Shown: positions 36,201 to 49,383, counted from the stretch's first letter. The stretch is DNA of 64,000 nt from Pseudomonas lini (GCF_964063345.1 NZ_OZ061318.1:2046001-2110000), one strand, 5' to 3'. Numbers and translations are program-made. The notes: generated from the sequence alone by a model not told the origin.

Positions 36201-37144
36201 CGAATCTCACCGCCGCTACCGGTGGATGCGCCCGGGAACGGGGCAATCGCGGTCGGGTGGTTGTGAGTTTCGACTTTCATCAGGATATGCACCGGCTCCT
36301 GCACCGCGCCGTACTGGCGGGTTTCAGGGTCCGGGAAGAAACGGCCGGCGACGGAGCCGACGATTACCGAGGCGTTGTCCTTATAAGCAGACAGAACACC
36401 TTCGCTGTGCATCTGATAGGTGTTCTTGATCATGCCGAACAGGCTTTTTTCCTGGCTCTGACCGTCGATGTCCCAACTGGCGTTGAAGATCTTGTGACGG
36501 CAGTGCTCGGAGTTCGCCTGGGCAAACATCATCAGTTCGATGTCGTGCGGGTTGCGTTTCAAGCCGACGAAGGCTGCGACCAGATAGTCGATTTCGTCTT
36601 CGGCCAGGGCCAGGCCCAGCTCGGTGTTGGCTTTTTCCAGCGCGGCGCGGCCGCCACCCAACACGTCGATCGCGGTCAGGGGCTTGGGCTCGGCGTGGCT
36701 GAACAGGCCGGCGGCTTGTTCAAGGTTGTCCAATACGATCTGGGTCATGCGGTCATGCAAGGCGCCTGCAATCAGCTGCGCTTCGGCGTCGCTGAATTGG
36801 CCGGCGACGTAGAACGCGATGCCACGCTCCAGGCGCTGGATCTTGGTCAGGCCACAGTTGCGAGCGATGTCGCTGGCTTTACTGGACCACGGTGAGATGG
36901 TGCCGAAACGTGGCAACACCAGAAACAGACGACCGGTTGGCTCTTGTACTGGAACGCTTGGGCCGTACTTCAGAAGGCGCGCGAGCACCTGCTGTTCGTC
37001 GCCGGTCAGGACGCCGGTAACTTCGGCGAAGTGAGCGAATTCAGCATACAAGCCGCTGACAGCCGGAACCTTCTGGCTCAGTTGCTCAAGGAGTTTGCTG
37101 TGGCGAAAGGCAGAAAGGGCAGGAGCGCCGCGCAGGATCAACAT
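33248..37144 (-). CDS. purL: Phosphoribosylformylglycinamidine synthase
   Basis: Large single-chain FGAM synthase (1298 residues), fourth step of purine synthesis, converting FGAR, glutamine and ATP to FGAM. An N-terminal PurS-like region, two PurM-like halves ([28 protein letters not shown]-like [28 protein letters not shown]) and a C-terminal glutamine amidotransferase are in order. The nucleophile is in [10 protein letters not shown] (Cys1138). The gene is divergent from mltF, as in other pseudomonads. Confidence 0.98.
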   Translation of the reverse strand: MLILRGAPALSAFRHSKLLEQLSQKVPAVSGLYAEFAHFAEVTGVLTGDEQQVLARLLKYGPSVPVQEPTGRLFLVLPRFGTISPWSSKASDIARNCGLTKIQRLERGIAFYVAGQFSDAEAQLIAGALHDRMTQIVLDNLEQAAGLFSHAEPKPLTAIDVLGGGRAALEKANTELGLALAEDEIDYLVAAFVGLKRNPHDIELMMFAQANSEHCRHKIFNASWDIDGQSQEKSLFGMIKNTYQMHSEGVLSAYKDNASVIVGSVAGRFFPDPETRQYGAVQEPVHILMKVETHNHPTAIAPFPGASTGSGGEIRDEGATGRGAKPKAGLTGFTVSNLQIPGFEQPWEVPYGKPERIVTALDIMIEGPLGGAAFNNEFGRPALTGYFRTFEQSITTPRGDEVRGYHKPIMLAGGMGNIRAEHVQKGEITVGSKLIVLGGPAMLIGLGGGAASSMATGTSSADLDFASVQRENPEMERRCQEVIDRCWQLGDKNPISFIHDVGAGGLSNAFPELVNDGNRGGRFELRNIPNDEPGMAPHEIWSNESQERYVLAVGPADFERFQAICERERCPFAVVGEATAEPQLTVTDSHFGNSPVDMPLEVLLGKAPRMHRSAVRENELGDDFDPSTLEIADCVERVLHHPAVASKSFLITIGDRTITGLVARDQMVGPWQVPVADVAVTATSFDVYTGEAMAMGERTPLALLDAPASGRMAIGETLTNIAASRIAKISDIKLSANWMSAAGHPGEDARLYDTVKAVGMELCPDLGITIPVGKDSMSMATRWNDEGVDKTVTSPMSLIVTGFAPVADIRQTMTPQLRMDKGTTDLILIDLGRGQNRMGASILAQVHGKLGKQAPDVDDAEDLKAFFAVIQGLNADGHLLAYHDRSDGGLLTSVVEMAFAGHCGLSLNLDGLAETSADIAAILFNEELGAVIQVRQDATPDILAQFSAAGLGDCVSVIGQPMNNGEISITFNGDTVFEGQRRLLQRQWAETSYQIQRLRDNADCAEQEFDVLLEEDNPGLSVKLSYDVNQDVAAPYIKKGIRPQVAVLREQGVNGQVEMAAAFDRAGFNAIDVHMSDILAGRVDLNEFKGLVACGGFSYGDVLGAGEGWAKSALFNSRARDAFQGFFERNDSFTLGVCNGCQMMSNLHELIPGSEFWPHFVRNRSEQFEARVAMVQIQESNSIFLQGMAGSRMPIAIAHGEGHAEFASEEALLEADLSGCVAMRFVDNHGKVTENYPANPNGSPRGITGLTSRDGRVTIMMPHPERVFRAVQNSWRSEDWNEDAPWMRMFRNARVWVN

Positions 37145-37193
37145 CTTCGGGACAGCCTCGGGAAGGGGTGTGCTTTGAGGCCGTGCATTCTAG

Positions 37194-38879
<1,686 letters not shown>

Positions 38880-38900
38880 ATCTTCGCTGCCTTCAAGGAC

Positions 38901-38995
38901 GCCATCGCGGGCAAGCCACGCTCCCACAGGTCCGCGTCGAGTACATAGTTGTCGTTCAACTCGGACCTGTGGGAGCGTGGCTTGCCCGCGATGGC
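38901..38995. repeat. Paired REP palindrome, family B
   Basis: GCCATCGCGGGCAAGCCACG at the left is matched by its complement at the right end, and the inner CCACAGGTCCG/CGGACCTGTGG extends the stem. It lies between the convergent mltF and pdxJ. Confidence 0.85.
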
Positions 38996-39007
38996 AGCGC
39001 CGCCGAT

Positions 39008-39754
39008 CTAACCTTTCAACGCAGCTGCCAGAATCAGCGCTTTCATCTCCGACACCGCCGACTTGAACCCGACGAACAATGCATGGGCCACCAATGCATG
39101 GCCGATGTTCAGTTCGTTGATGCCCTTGATCGCCGCAACCGCTTCGACGTTGTGATAGTGCAGGCCATGACCGGCGTTGACGATCAGGCCCTGGGCCAGG
39201 CCGAATGCCACGCCATCGGCCACGCGCTTGAGCTCTTCAGCCACTTCGGTTGGCGTCTCGGCATCCGCATAACGCCCGGTGTGCAATTCAATGGCTGGCG
39301 CACCAATACGACGGGACGCTTCGATCTGCCGCTCGTCCGCGTCGATGAACAGCGACACTTCACAGCCGATCTTCGCCAGGCGATCCACCGCTGCCTTGAT
39401 TCGCGCCTCCTGCCCTGCCACGTCCAGACCGCCTTCGGTGGTCAGCTCCTGACGGGTTTCCGGGACCAGGCAAATATGTGCCGGGCGAATGCGTTCAGCG
39501 AACGCCATCATTTCTTCGGTGACGCCCATTTCGAAGTTCATGCGGGTTTGCAGCACGTCCTTGAGCAGCAGCACGTCGCGCTCCTGAATGTGCCGGCGGT
39601 CCTCACGCAGGTGCACGGTGATGCCGTCAGCGCCCGCCTCTTCCGCGTCCAGCGCTGCCTTGACCGGATCCGGGTAGCGAGTACCCCGGGCCTGACGCAG
39701 GGTGGCAACGTGGTCGATGTTCACGCCAAGAAGAATGCGATTGCTGGTGGTCAC
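39008..39754 (-). CDS. pdxJ: Pyridoxine 5'-phosphate synthase
   Basis: TIM-barrel enzyme of 248 residues that condenses 3-amino-2-oxopropyl phosphate with deoxyxylulose phosphate, last step of the vitamin B6 ring pathway. [31 protein letters not shown] and [10 protein letters not shown] carry the active-site residues. The start is GTG at 39754, with AGGAG 7 bases upstream, giving the length of the P. aeruginosa protein. Upstream lies an inverted-repeat element that separates it from recO. Confidence 0.96.
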   Translation of the reverse strand: MTTSNRILLGVNIDHVATLRQARGTRYPDPVKAALDAEEAGADGITVHLREDRRHIQERDVLLLKDVLQTRMNFEMGVTEEMMAFAERIRPAHICLVPETRQELTTEGGLDVAGQEARIKAAVDRLAKIGCEVSLFIDADERQIEASRRIGAPAIELHTGRYADAETPTEVAEELKRVADGVAFGLAQGLIVNAGHGLHYHNVEAVAAIKGINELNIGHALVAHALFVGFKSAVSEMKALILAAALKG

Positions 39755-39807
39755 GGAAGCGCTCCTGAAAATAAGGGAAAGTTCGGCGCACAGCATACAC
39801 GGGGAGA

Positions 39808-39968
39808 TAGGGTCTGTTGATGTTTGGCAGCGGCCGCGACGGATGACCACTTGGTGCAGGGCAAGGCGCGAGGAACGTAGTTTGGTTGTTCCAAATAAGT
39901 TCCGAGCAACGCAGCCCTGCGCCAAGTGGGTGCCCGGCGCGGCCGCTGCCAAGCATCAACAGACCCTA
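39808..39968. mobile_element. 157-bp MITE-like inverted-repeat element flanked by TA, between recO and pdxJ
   Basis: GGGTCTGTTGATG at 39810 is matched by CATCAACAGACCC ending at 39966. The arms stay similar (GGCAGCGGCCGCG, CACTTGG, GCAGGGC, GGAAC, TTTGG) almost to the middle, so the whole unit is one long imperfect palindrome. A TA dinucleotide flanks each end, as for IS630/mariner-type insertions. No ORF of note lies inside. The TA plus first G of the right end forms the recO TAG stop (39966-39968). I infer a non-autonomous element; its family is not proven. Confidence 0.65.
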
Positions 39969-40655
39969 TGGCTTGCGAAATAGCTCGCGACTGACCAGTG
40001 GACGACCGCCCAAATGAACAGCCAATGCTTGACGCATCAGACGCTTGGCCGCGGACAGTGCGCCAGGGGCTGACCAATCTGCATCGGCCATGGCCAGCAG
40101 TTCGGTGCCGTTGAACAGACCGGGTTGCAGCAGGTAGACACGTTCGAGCCCCGCATCCACTTGCAGACGGTAGAGACCATCCAGCGCGATGGGCTCGCCA
40201 TGGATGTCGGTGATCAGGGCGAAGCCATAACCCAAGTCATCCAGCAGCCGCCATTCGAAGGATCGCAACAAAGGCTCCAGCGGGCGGCCTTCGGCAAGTG
40301 CGAGCAGGGTCGCGGCGTAGTGATCGAAGACGGCGGGATGCGGATCTTCGGACGGCAACAGCCGAATCAACAGCTCATTGAGGTAGAGGCCGCTGAATAG
40401 CGCCTCGCCGTTGAGCCAGGTAGAAACACCGGCGCTTTCCATGCGGCCGACGTTTTTCAGTTCGCCCCGCCCCCGAAACTCGACTTCCAGCGGCACGAAC
40501 GGCCGCGCCAACGTCCCGGCCTTGCCCCGCGCGCTACGCAACACCGCGCGCAGCCGACCTTGCGGCGTAAGGAAATCCACCAGCGCGCTGCTTTCGCGGT
40601 AGGCGCGGGAGTGGAGGACGTAGGCGGGTTGGCCGGTTGGCGCGGTGGTCGACAT
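39966..40655 (-). CDS. recO: DNA repair protein RecO
   Basis: A 229-residue recombination mediator that works with RecR to load RecA at gaps. The N-terminal OB-fold (about 7-85, [27 protein letters not shown]) and helical C-terminal part fit the family; the zinc-ribbon cysteines of some RecO proteins are absent, as in other gammaproteobacteria. The start ATG 40655 gives [10 protein letters not shown]. The stop codon lies on the junction with the inverted-repeat element, so the last residues (LFRKP) may have been set by the insertion. Confidence 0.95.
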   Translation of the reverse strand: MSTTAPTGQPAYVLHSRAYRESSALVDFLTPQGRLRAVLRSARGKAGTLARPFVPLEVEFRGRGELKNVGRMESAGVSTWLNGEALFSGLYLNELLIRLLPSEDPHPAVFDHYAATLLALAEGRPLEPLLRSFEWRLLDDLGYGFALITDIHGEPIALDGLYRLQVDAGLERVYLLQPGLFNGTELLAMADADWSAPGALSAAKRLMRQALAVHLGGRPLVSRELFRKP

Positions 40656-40708
40656 GGAAATCGCAGTTCTCAATGAAGGAGCGCAGTTCTACAAACAACC
40701 AAAACCAA

Positions 40709-40798
40709 TGTGGGAGCGGGCTTGCCCGCGATGGCAGACTTACATTCAACATCTCTGCTGAATGTTACATCCTCATCGCGGGCAAGCCCGCTCCCACA
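40709..40798. repeat. Paired REP palindrome, family B, inside the era-recO gap
   Basis: TGTGGGAGCGGGCTTGCCCG at the left and its complement at the right face each other across an inner AACAT-type stem. Unlike most copies here it lies between two genes of the same operon, era and recO. Confidence 0.88.
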
Positions 40799-40826
40799 GG
40801 GTTCTTCGGTGCAGCGCAGACCGGAT

Positions 40827-41729
40827 TTACAGGTCGCCGTAACCCAGCGAACGCAACGCGCGCTCGTCATCGGACCAGCCGCCCTTAACCTTGACCCACA
40901 GGTTGAGCATGATCTTGGAGTCGAACAGCAGCTCCATGTCCTTGCGCGCCTCGGTGCCGATGCGCTTGATGCGCTCGCCCTTGTCACCAATGATGATTTT
41001 CTTCTGGCCGTCACGTTCGACGAGGATCAAGGCATGGATGTGCAGGGTCTTGCCCTGCTGCTTGAACTCTTCGATTTCCACGGTGATCTGGTACGGCAGC
41101 TCGGCGCCCAACTGGCGCATGATTTTCTCGCGCACCAGTTCGGCGGCGAGGAAACGGCTGCTGCGGTCAGTGATCTGATCTTCCGGGAAGAAGTGATCGT
41201 TTTCCGGCAGGTGCTCGGCGATCACTCGCTCCAGCGCGTCCAGGTTGTGCCCGTGCTGGGCCGAGATCGGCATGATCTGCGCGTTCGGCAGCTGCTCCTG
41301 CAACCAGCTCAGGTGCGGCATCAGCTCGGATTTGTCTTCGATGCGGTCGGTCTTGTTCAGCGCCACGATCAGCGGGCCGGTCACGTACTGTACGCGTTCG
41401 AGGACCATCTGGTCTTCGTCGGTCCACTTGGTGCGGTCAACCACGAAGATCACCACGTCGACGTCTTTCAACGCCGCCGAAGCGGTCTTGTTCATGTAAC
41501 GGTTCAGGGCCTTTTCGCCGCCCTTGTGCATGCCCGGGGTGTCGACGTAGATCGCCTGAACGGCGCCTTCGGTCTTGATGCCGAGCATGTTGTGACGGGT
41601 GGTCTGCGGCTTGCGCGAGGTGATCGCTAGCTTCTGACCCAGAATGTGGTTCAGCAGCGTGGACTTGCCCACGTTGGGACGGCCGACGATGGCAACATAG
41701 CCACAGCGAGTTGCGGTTGTATCAGTCAT
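40827..41729 (-). CDS. era: GTPase Era
   Basis: Essential 300-residue GTPase for 30S maturation. G1 GRPNVGKST is at 16-24, G3 DTPG at 63-66 and G4 NKTD at 124-127; a C-terminal KH domain (about 205-290, with [15 protein letters not shown]) binds the 3' end of 16S rRNA. The ATG at 41729 lies in the last codons of rnc (8-bp overlap). Confidence 0.97.
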   Translation of the reverse strand: MTDTTATRCGYVAIVGRPNVGKSTLLNHILGQKLAITSRKPQTTRHNMLGIKTEGAVQAIYVDTPGMHKGGEKALNRYMNKTASAALKDVDVVIFVVDRTKWTDEDQMVLERVQYVTGPLIVALNKTDRIEDKSELMPHLSWLQEQLPNAQIMPISAQHGHNLDALERVIAEHLPENDHFFPEDQITDRSSRFLAAELVREKIMRQLGAELPYQITVEIEEFKQQGKTLHIHALILVERDGQKKIIIGDKGERIKRIGTEARKDMELLFDSKIMLNLWVKVKGGWSDDERALRSLGYGDL

Positions 41730-42411
41730 TGCCATTCTCCACACCCAGGGCAATCAGTGCTGCGGCGGCCGCTACCTGTTCGGCAATACGACGACTCACA
41801 CCCTGACCTCGGCTTTTTTCATTCAGTAAGATGATTTCGCATTCGACGAAGAACGTCCGGCAATGAGGCTCACCCTGGATATCCACCACTTCGTAACGCG
41901 GCAGCTCACAACCACGGGACTGCAGGAACTCCTGCAGGCGGGTTTTCGGATCTTTGTTGGTGTCGACCAGCGTCAGGCCTTCGAACTCTCCGGCCAGCCA
42001 GGCCAGCACGCGCTCGCGCGCCATGTCCATGCCGGCGTCCAGATAGATCGCACCGATCAACGCTTCCAGGGCATCGGCCAGAATCGACTCGCGACGGAAA
42101 CCGCCGCTTTTCAATTCGCCGGAGCCCAGGCGAAGGTATTCGCCCAAGTCGAAACCACGGGCCAGTACGGCCAGGGTCTCACCTTTCACCAAGCGGGCGC
42201 GCAAACGCGACAATTGGCCTTCGCGGGCCAACGGGAAGCGATCGAACAGCGCCTCGCCAGCGACGAAGTTGAGGATGGCATCACCGAGGAACTCCAGGCG
42301 TTCGTTGTTGCGCCCGGCAAAGCTGCGGTGAGTCAGGGCCAGGACCATCAGTTCCTGGTCTTTGAAGGTGTAGCCGAGCTGACGCTCTAGACGGCTTAAG
42401 GAGACGCTCAC
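41722..42411 (-). CDS. rnc: Ribonuclease III
   Basis: Double-strand-specific endonuclease of 229 residues. The signature [11 protein letters not shown] is at 37-47, the second acidic cluster [13 protein letters not shown] follows, and a dsRNA-binding domain fills about 154-225 ([11 protein letters not shown], then [20 protein letters not shown]). It processes rRNA precursors and structured mRNAs. The start is GTG at 42411 and shares GTGA with the stop of the small ORF upstream. Confidence 0.97.
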   Translation of the reverse strand: MSVSLSRLERQLGYTFKDQELMVLALTHRSFAGRNNERLEFLGDAILNFVAGEALFDRFPLAREGQLSRLRARLVKGETLAVLARGFDLGEYLRLGSGELKSGGFRRESILADALEALIGAIYLDAGMDMARERVLAWLAGEFEGLTLVDTNKDPKTRLQEFLQSRGCELPRYEVVDIQGEPHCRTFFVECEIILLNEKSRGQGVSRRIAEQVAAAAALIALGVENGND

Positions 42412-42527
42412 GGTTTACCCACGCTGAGTTCGTGGCTGGATTCCACCGCCATCGCCGTGGTACGGCGCAGGCTTGGGACAATTAACGCTGTGTTCAAAAA
42501 TAACGTCCTGAATATCGTTGTTTTCAT
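42408..42527 (-). CDS. Small ORF of 39 codons between lepB and rnc
   Basis: ATG at 42527 opens [20 protein letters not shown], a short peptide with a basic start and a hydrophobic run like a signal peptide or single TM, ending GKP before TGA. The TGA overlaps the rnc start codon (GTGA), the kind of coupling seen elsewhere in the window. In the pseudomonads I know this slot holds a DUF4845 gene of about 120 codons with a similar N-terminal TM; this could be a remnant, a replacement or chance. No strong Shine-Dalgarno is seen. I do not recognise the product. Confidence 0.4.
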   Translation of the reverse strand: MKTTIFRTLFLNTALIVPSLRRTTAMAVESSHELSVGKP

Positions 42528-42565
42528 GCTTCTGTGGCCGGTTATGCCGACTCCAGAAATGCATT

Positions 42566-42588
42566 CGGCGCTGTGTTCAACAGCGCCG
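42566..42588 (-). other. Stable hairpin directly after lepB
   Basis: CGGCGCTGT and ACAGCGCCG form a perfect 9-bp stem with a 5-nt loop, 7 bp past the lepB stop. No T run follows on the minus strand, so it is more likely an mRNA-stabilising or attenuating structure than a full terminator. Confidence 0.6.
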
Positions 42589-42595
42589 TGTGTGA

Positions 42596-43450
42596 TTACT
42601 TGATCAGGCCAACCCGCGAGAAATTCGGCAGGTGACTGAGTTTGGGTTCCGGCCAGCTCATCCAGACTGCGAAGGCCTTGCCGACGATATTCTTGTCGGG
42701 AACCATGCCCAGCAGATCCTTGGGAATGCTCGGATCATCCCAGTAGCGACTGTCGTTCGAGTTGTCGCGGTTGTCGCCCATCATGAAGTAGTGCCCGGCA
42801 GGCACGGTCCACGAATGGTCCGGCGTTGCGCGGTAACGACTCATTTCCTTGCGGATCAGGTGCTCGGCGACACCGAGTTTTTCCTTGTAGAGCTCGGCGC
42901 TGCCCAACGTGCCCGGCTCGGAGCCGACCAGTTGTTCGGCGATCGACTCACCATTGACGAACAGACGCTTGTCCGCGGTGTAGCGAATCTGGTCACCCGG
43001 CAGGCCCACCACACGCTTGATGTAATTGACGTTCGGGTCGCTCGGGTAGCGGAACACCATCACATCGCCGCGCTGCGGATCACCGACTTCGATGACTTTC
43101 TTGTCGAGTACCGGCAGGCGGATCCCGTAAGAAAACTTGTTCACCAGAATGAAGTCGCCGACGTCCAGGGTCGGTTTCATCGAGCCGGAAGGAATCTGGA
43201 ACGGTTCCACCAGGAACGAACGCAGCACCAGCACGATGAACAACACCGGGAAGAACGACTTGCCGTATTCGACCAGCAGCGGCTCTTTGTTCAGTTTCTC
43301 GACCACCACCATGTCAGCCTGGCTGACGCTACCCTGGTAAGAGTTAATGGCAGCCCGGCGCCGTGGCGCCAGGAACAGCAGATCGAGCAACGCCAACAGG
43401 CCGCAGACGAACACGGCGATGACCAGCAACAGCGGGAAATTTAGTGACAT
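42596..43450 (-). CDS. lepB: Signal peptidase I
   Basis: Inner-membrane serine protease of 284 residues that removes signal peptides from exported proteins. Two N-terminal TM segments (about 5-27 and 64-80) are followed by the periplasmic catalytic domain with the Ser90-Lys145 dyad (PSGSMKPTL and YIKRVVGLPGD) and the GDNRDNSNDSR box. It lies 5 bp after the lepA stop. Confidence 0.97.
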   Translation of the reverse strand: MSLNFPLLLVIAVFVCGLLALLDLLFLAPRRRAAINSYQGSVSQADMVVVEKLNKEPLLVEYGKSFFPVLFIVLVLRSFLVEPFQIPSGSMKPTLDVGDFILVNKFSYGIRLPVLDKKVIEVGDPQRGDVMVFRYPSDPNVNYIKRVVGLPGDQIRYTADKRLFVNGESIAEQLVGSEPGTLGSAELYKEKLGVAEHLIRKEMSRYRATPDHSWTVPAGHYFMMGDNRDNSNDSRYWDDPSIPKDLLGMVPDKNIVGKAFAVWMSWPEPKLSHLPNFSRVGLIK

Positions 43451-43455
43451 AGGAC

Positions 43456-45255
43456 CTAACTATCCAACCTGAGCACTGCAAGGAAGGCTTCTTGTGGAAT
43501 CTCCACGTTACCGACCTGCTTCATGCGTTTTTTACCGGCCTTTTGCTTTTCCAACAGCTTGCGCTTACGGCTAACGTCACCGCCGTAGCATTTGGCCAAT
43601 ACGTTCTTTCTGAGTGCCTTGACGGAGGTTCGCGCAATGATCTGCCCGCCGATGGCGGCCTGGATCGCGACGTCGAACATCTGGCGCGGAATCAGTTCTT
43701 TCATCTTCTCGGTCAACTGGCGACCTTTGTAGTGCGCATTGTCGCGGTGCACGATCAGCGCCAGGGCGTCGACCTTGTCACCGTTAATCAGCACATCCAG
43801 TTTCACCAGATTAGCTGATTGATAACGGTCGAAATGGTAATCCAGCGAAGCATAGCCGCGGCTGGTGGATTTCAGACGGTCGAAGAAGTCGAGGACCACT
43901 TCGTTCATCGGCAAATCGTAGGTCACTTGTACCTGGGTACCGAGGAACAGCATGTCGTGCTGCACGCCACGCTTTTCGATACACAGGGTAATGACGTTAC
44001 CCAGGTGCTCTTGCGGCACAAGGATATTGGCCCGCACGATCGGTTCACGCATGTCTTCGATCGACGACAGGTCCGGGAGCTTCGACGGGTTATCGACGTA
44101 AATCGTTTCGCCGGTTTTCAGCAACAGCTCGAAAATCACCGTCGGCGCCGTGGTGATCAGGTCCAGGTCGTACTCGCGCTCCAGGCGCTCCTGGATGATT
44201 TCCATGTGCAGCATGCCGAGGAACCCGCAACGGAAGCCGAAGCCCAGCGCGTCGGAGCTTTCCGGGGTGTACTGCAGGGACGAGTCGTTGAGGGTGAGCT
44301 TTTGCAGCGCTTCACGGAAATCTTCGAAGTCGTCGGAGCTGACCGGGAACAGACCGGCGTACACCTGCGGCTGAATGCGTTTGAAGCCTGGCAGCACGTC
44401 AACGTCTGGCGTGGAGCTCAAGGTCAGGGTGTCACCGACCGGTGCACCGTGAATGTCCTTGATACCGGCAATGATGAAGCCCACTTCGCCGGCCTTCAGG
44501 TCAACGGTGGCGGTGTGTTTCGGGTTGAAGACACCGACGCTGTCCACCAGGTGGATCTTGCCGGTGGACTTGACGAGGATCTTGTCGCCCTTCTTCACAC
44601 GACCGTGGCGCACGCGAACCAGGGAAACAACGCCCAGGTAATTGTCGAACCAGGAATCGATGATCAACGCTTGCAGCGGATCTTCGTAGTTGCCGGTCGG
44701 CGCAGGGATGGTGTGAACCAGGCGCTCGAGGACTTCGTCGACGCCCAGGCCGGTCTTGGCAGAGCACTCGACCGCATCGGTGGCATCGATGCCGATGATT
44801 TTTTCGATTTCTTCTTTGACGCGGTCCGGATCGGCCTGTGGCAGGTCGATCTTGTTCAGGACTGGCATGACTTCCAGGCCCTGCTCGATCGCCGTGTAGC
44901 AGTTGGCAACCGACTGCGCCTCAACGCCCTGACCGGCATCGACCACCAGCAATGCACCTTCACAGGCCGCCAGCGACCGGCTGACTTCGTAGGTAAAGTC
45001 AACGTGGCCGGGGGTGTCAATGAAGTTCAGCTGGTACTTGATGCCATCGCGGGCGGTGTAATAAAGGGTGACGCTGTGGGCCTTGATGGTGATCCCGCGT
45101 TCACGCTCCAGGTCCATGGAGTCCAGTACCTGGGCTTCCATTTCGCGCTCGGCAAGGCCGCCGCACATCTGGATGAAGCGATCGGCCAGCGTCGACTTGC
45201 CATGGTCAATGTGGGCGATGATGGAGAAATTGCGGATATGACTCAAATCACTCAC
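43456..45255 (-). CDS. lepA: Elongation factor 4 (LepA)
   Basis: Ribosome-associated GTPase of 599 residues. G1 AHIDHGKST is at 14-22, with DTPGHVDF and NKIDLP following, and the C-terminal domain specific to LepA ends [12 protein letters not shown]. It influences 30S assembly and translation under stress. The start is GTG ([10 protein letters not shown]). It heads the lepA-lepB-rnc-era-recO-pdxJ block; the lptFG terminator at 45362 lies upstream. Confidence 0.97.
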   Translation of the reverse strand: MSDLSHIRNFSIIAHIDHGKSTLADRFIQMCGGLAEREMEAQVLDSMDLERERGITIKAHSVTLYYTARDGIKYQLNFIDTPGHVDFTYEVSRSLAACEGALLVVDAGQGVEAQSVANCYTAIEQGLEVMPVLNKIDLPQADPDRVKEEIEKIIGIDATDAVECSAKTGLGVDEVLERLVHTIPAPTGNYEDPLQALIIDSWFDNYLGVVSLVRVRHGRVKKGDKILVKSTGKIHLVDSVGVFNPKHTATVDLKAGEVGFIIAGIKDIHGAPVGDTLTLSSTPDVDVLPGFKRIQPQVYAGLFPVSSDDFEDFREALQKLTLNDSSLQYTPESSDALGFGFRCGFLGMLHMEIIQERLEREYDLDLITTAPTVIFELLLKTGETIYVDNPSKLPDLSSIEDMREPIVRANILVPQEHLGNVITLCIEKRGVQHDMLFLGTQVQVTYDLPMNEVVLDFFDRLKSTSRGYASLDYHFDRYQSANLVKLDVLINGDKVDALALIVHRDNAHYKGRQLTEKMKELIPRQMFDVAIQAAIGGQIIARTSVKALRKNVLAKCYGGDVSRKRKLLEKQKAGKKRMKQVGNVEIPQEAFLAVLRLDS

Positions 45256-45361
45256 GGATCAACACTCAAAAAGGCTGCAGGCATAGCCCGCCGAAAAATA
45301 GCCGGGAATTGTACCTGATCCACGGCGCAAGCGTCACGTTCGCAGGTCAGACGGCGCGTAC

Positions 45362-45394
45362 AAAAACGCCCCGGTCTTGCGACAGGGGCGTTTT
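45362..45394 (-). terminator. Terminator after lptG
   Basis: On the minus strand AAAACGCCCC and GGGGCGTTTTT close a loop of 12 nt ending in a T run, 33 bp past the lptG stop. Confidence 0.85.
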
Positions 45395-45426
45395 GAGTGA
45401 CAAGCAATGTCGGGAATAACCCCCGA

Positions 45427-46488
45427 TCAACCGGCCCGGCGCAACAACCAGACCCCGGCCAGGGCACAGACACCGGCCGGTACCAGCACCGCAAACAGCG
45501 GCGAGAAACCGAATACCAGGCTCGAAGGCCCCAGCAAATCCTGGACGATGCGGAAGGTGAAGCCCACCAGCACACCGGTAAAGACCCGCTGACCGAGGGT
45601 CACCGAACGCAGCGGGCCGAAGATGAAGGAAATCGCCATCAACACCAATGCAGCGGTCACCAGTGGCTGCAACACCTTGACCCAAAACGCCAGCCAGTAA
45701 CGACCGTTGCTCAGGCCCTGGTCAGCCAGGTAGTGGATGTAACTCCACAGACCGGTGATCGAGAGAGATTCAGGCGCCATCACCACAGTGCTCAGCAGTT
45801 GCGGGCTCAAGGCTACTTCCCAACGCTCCACCGGAGTTGTCACCACTTCGGTGTTCTTTTCATGGAACAACGTGGTCGTGACGTCGCTCAGCTGCCAGTG
45901 ATCCGTGTCGAATTCCGCGCGCTTGGCGAAGCTCGAAGACAGCATGTGGCGTTGATCGTCGAAGCGATAACGGGTCACGCCATACAGCAGACCATTGGGT
46001 TGCACGGAGTTGACGTGAATGAACTCGTCACCCTGACGGTGCCACAGACCGTGCTTGGCGCTTTGCGCGTCGCCACTGCCCTGGGCCAGCGAGCGATTGG
46101 CCTGAGCGGTGACTTCCGTGGCCGGCGCGACGTATTCGCCAATCACCAGCCCCACCGCCATCAGAAGCAGCATCGGCTTCATGACGGCCCAGACGATCCG
46201 CCCGAGCGATACGCCCGCAGCGCGCATGATGGTCAGTTCGCTGTGGCTGGCCAGACTGCCGAGGCCGATCAGGCAACCGATCAGCGCCGCCATCGGCAAC
46301 ATGTCGTACAGACGGCGTGGAGCGGTCAGCAGCACGTAGCTCAGGACATCCATCAGCGTATAGGTATCGCTGACCTCACTCATTTCATCGATGAAGGCAA
46401 ACAGCGTTGCCAGGCCGAGGATGATCCCCAGCACTGCCAGGATCGCGACGAACACGCTGCTACCGATGTAGCGATCGAGCTTATCCAC
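45427..46488 (-). CDS. lptG: LPS export permease LptG
   Basis: One of the two membrane subunits of the LptB2FG ABC extractor that lifts LPS from the inner membrane. The 353-residue protein has three TM at each end around a periplasmic beta-jellyroll domain (about 135-265). I use GTG at 46488, which gives VDKLDRYIGSSVF, follows a GGAGG and overlaps the lptF stop by 8 bp; codons further upstream are unlike the family. Confidence 0.95.
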   Translation of the reverse strand: MDKLDRYIGSSVFVAILAVLGIILGLATLFAFIDEMSEVSDTYTLMDVLSYVLLTAPRRLYDMLPMAALIGCLIGLGSLASHSELTIMRAAGVSLGRIVWAVMKPMLLLMAVGLVIGEYVAPATEVTAQANRSLAQGSGDAQSAKHGLWHRQGDEFIHVNSVQPNGLLYGVTRYRFDDQRHMLSSSFAKRAEFDTDHWQLSDVTTTLFHEKNTEVVTTPVERWEVALSPQLLSTVVMAPESLSITGLWSYIHYLADQGLSNGRYWLAFWVKVLQPLVTAALVLMAISFIFGPLRSVTLGQRVFTGVLVGFTFRIVQDLLGPSSLVFGFSPLFAVLVPAGVCALAGVWLLRRAG

Positions 46489-47599
46489 GGGCCACCTCCA
46501 GCGCACTGCGGCGACTCGCCATTTTCAAGCGCAGCGGCTCCCAGTACAGCAAGCCCAGACCGATGGACAGGAAGATCGCATGCACCCACCACAAGCCCAA
46601 TGCCGGCGCAATCTTGCCCTTTTCGAGGGCGCCGCGAGCGGCAATCAGGATGGTCAGGTAAGCCATATAAAGAAGAATCGCCGGCAGCAACTTGAGGAAA
46701 CGGCCCTGGCGCGGGTTGACCCGCGACAGCGGCACCGCCATCAGGGTCACGATGAAGACCAGCAACGGCAGAGACAGACGCCATTGCAGTTCGGTGCGCG
46801 AGCGGATGTCATCACTGCCCAGCAAGGAGCGGGTGGTCATCGCGTCACGGTCGGTGACTTCGTCGCTGACGTCCGGCTTGGGCAGCAATACGCCGTACTC
46901 GTCGTATTTGATGGCGCGGTAGTCGGCCTGACCCGGATTACCGTCGTAACGGTAGCCGTTGTCGAGGATCAGATAACGGTTGCCGTCGGGGCGAATTTCC
47001 TGACGCCCCTTCTCGGCCACCAGTACGGAAATTCCGCGATCCTTTTTGTCGGAGTTTATATTTTTCTGCGAAATGAACACGCCGCCCAGATTGATGCGGT
47101 CATCCGACAGTTGTTCGGTGTAGGTCACCCGAGTACCGTCGCGCAAGGCCTGGAAGCGGCCGGGCTCAAGGGTATCGAATTCAGTCAGTGCGTCCTGTTT
47201 GTTCAGCAGCAACTGGAACTGATTGGCCCCTTGCGGCGCCAGGCTCAGGCTCAGCCATGCCACCACCAGCGCAACCAGGGTGGCCGGAAAAAGGGTCATG
47301 GCGAACAGACGCTGCTGACTCATGCCAGTGGCAGACAACACGGTCATTTCACTTTCAAGATATAGGCGACCGTAGGCCAGCAAAATCCCGAGAAACAGCC
47401 CCAAAGGCAGGATCAACTGCAGAAAACCCGGCAGACGGAAACCCATGATCAGGAACAGCGACCCCGGATCCAGAAGGCCAGAGGCCGCCTGGGCGAGGTA
47501 CTTGATAAAGCGTCCGCTCATGATGATGACCAGCAGCACGGCGCTGACGGCGCTCAAGGTCAACAGGACTTCGCGGGATAGATAACGGAAGACAATCAA
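46481..47599 (-). CDS. lptF: LPS export permease LptF
   Basis: Partner of LptG with the same 3+3 TM layout around a jellyroll domain (372 residues). FRYLSREVLLTLSAV, SGRFIKYLAQAASG and LLAYGRLYLESEMTVL are typical. I start at TTG 47599 (giving MIVFRYL), 8 bases after a GGAG; a GTG at 47608 is too close to that site. A candidate promoter (GTGACA-N17-GATAAT) is at 47690-47718. Confidence 0.93.
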   Translation of the reverse strand: MIVFRYLSREVLLTLSAVSAVLLVIIMSGRFIKYLAQAASGLLDPGSLFLIMGFRLPGFLQLILPLGLFLGILLAYGRLYLESEMTVLSATGMSQQRLFAMTLFPATLVALVVAWLSLSLAPQGANQFQLLLNKQDALTEFDTLEPGRFQALRDGTRVTYTEQLSDDRINLGGVFISQKNINSDKKDRGISVLVAEKGRQEIRPDGNRYLILDNGYRYDGNPGQADYRAIKYDEYGVLLPKPDVSDEVTDRDAMTTRSLLGSDDIRSRTELQWRLSLPLLVFIVTLMAVPLSRVNPRQGRFLKLLPAILLYMAYLTILIAARGALEKGKIAPALGLWWVHAIFLSIGLGLLYWEPLRLKMASRRSALEVARG

Positions 47600-47689
47600 A
47601 CCAGACACTCCAGGGTTGTCAGGCTAAGCGGCCAAACAAACAAACGTATCGGTCGGCCCGCAGGGCAGAGCCGCCGAAAAAGATGGCGC

Positions 47690-47718
47690 ATTATCCTGTG
47701 ATTGGGTGCGCCTGTCAC
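47690..47718 (-). promoter_or_regulatory. Candidate promoter for lptFG
   Basis: Minus-strand GTGACA (47718-47713) and GATAAT (47695-47690) are 17 bp apart in the divergent lptF-pepA region. The start would lie about 85 bp before lptF. Confidence 0.5.
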
Positions 47719-47877
47719 TGCGCACGCTCAAGCAGACACCTGAACCACCGAAGTTCACATGACCGAGGGTTGTCAGGCGCCGGTAGCGAGGTTCAAACTG
47801 CGGCCTTTGTCGCTGGCACTGCACCGGCGTCTTTCTTATTAAGCAAGCCTCTGCGCGTCGCGCACTTTGACCATTAA

Positions 47878-49383
<1,506 letters not shown>

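Noticed and set aside
33356..36895. 1179-codon open frame on the plus strand opposite purL
   Set aside because: It mirrors purL and has low-complexity, His/Val/Gln-rich composition with no domain. High third-position GC in purL removes stops on the other strand.
39627..40077. Open frames across the recO-pdxJ inverted-repeat element
   Set aside because: The two arms give near-identical peptides on opposite strands only because the DNA is a palindrome; there is no sign of coding selection.
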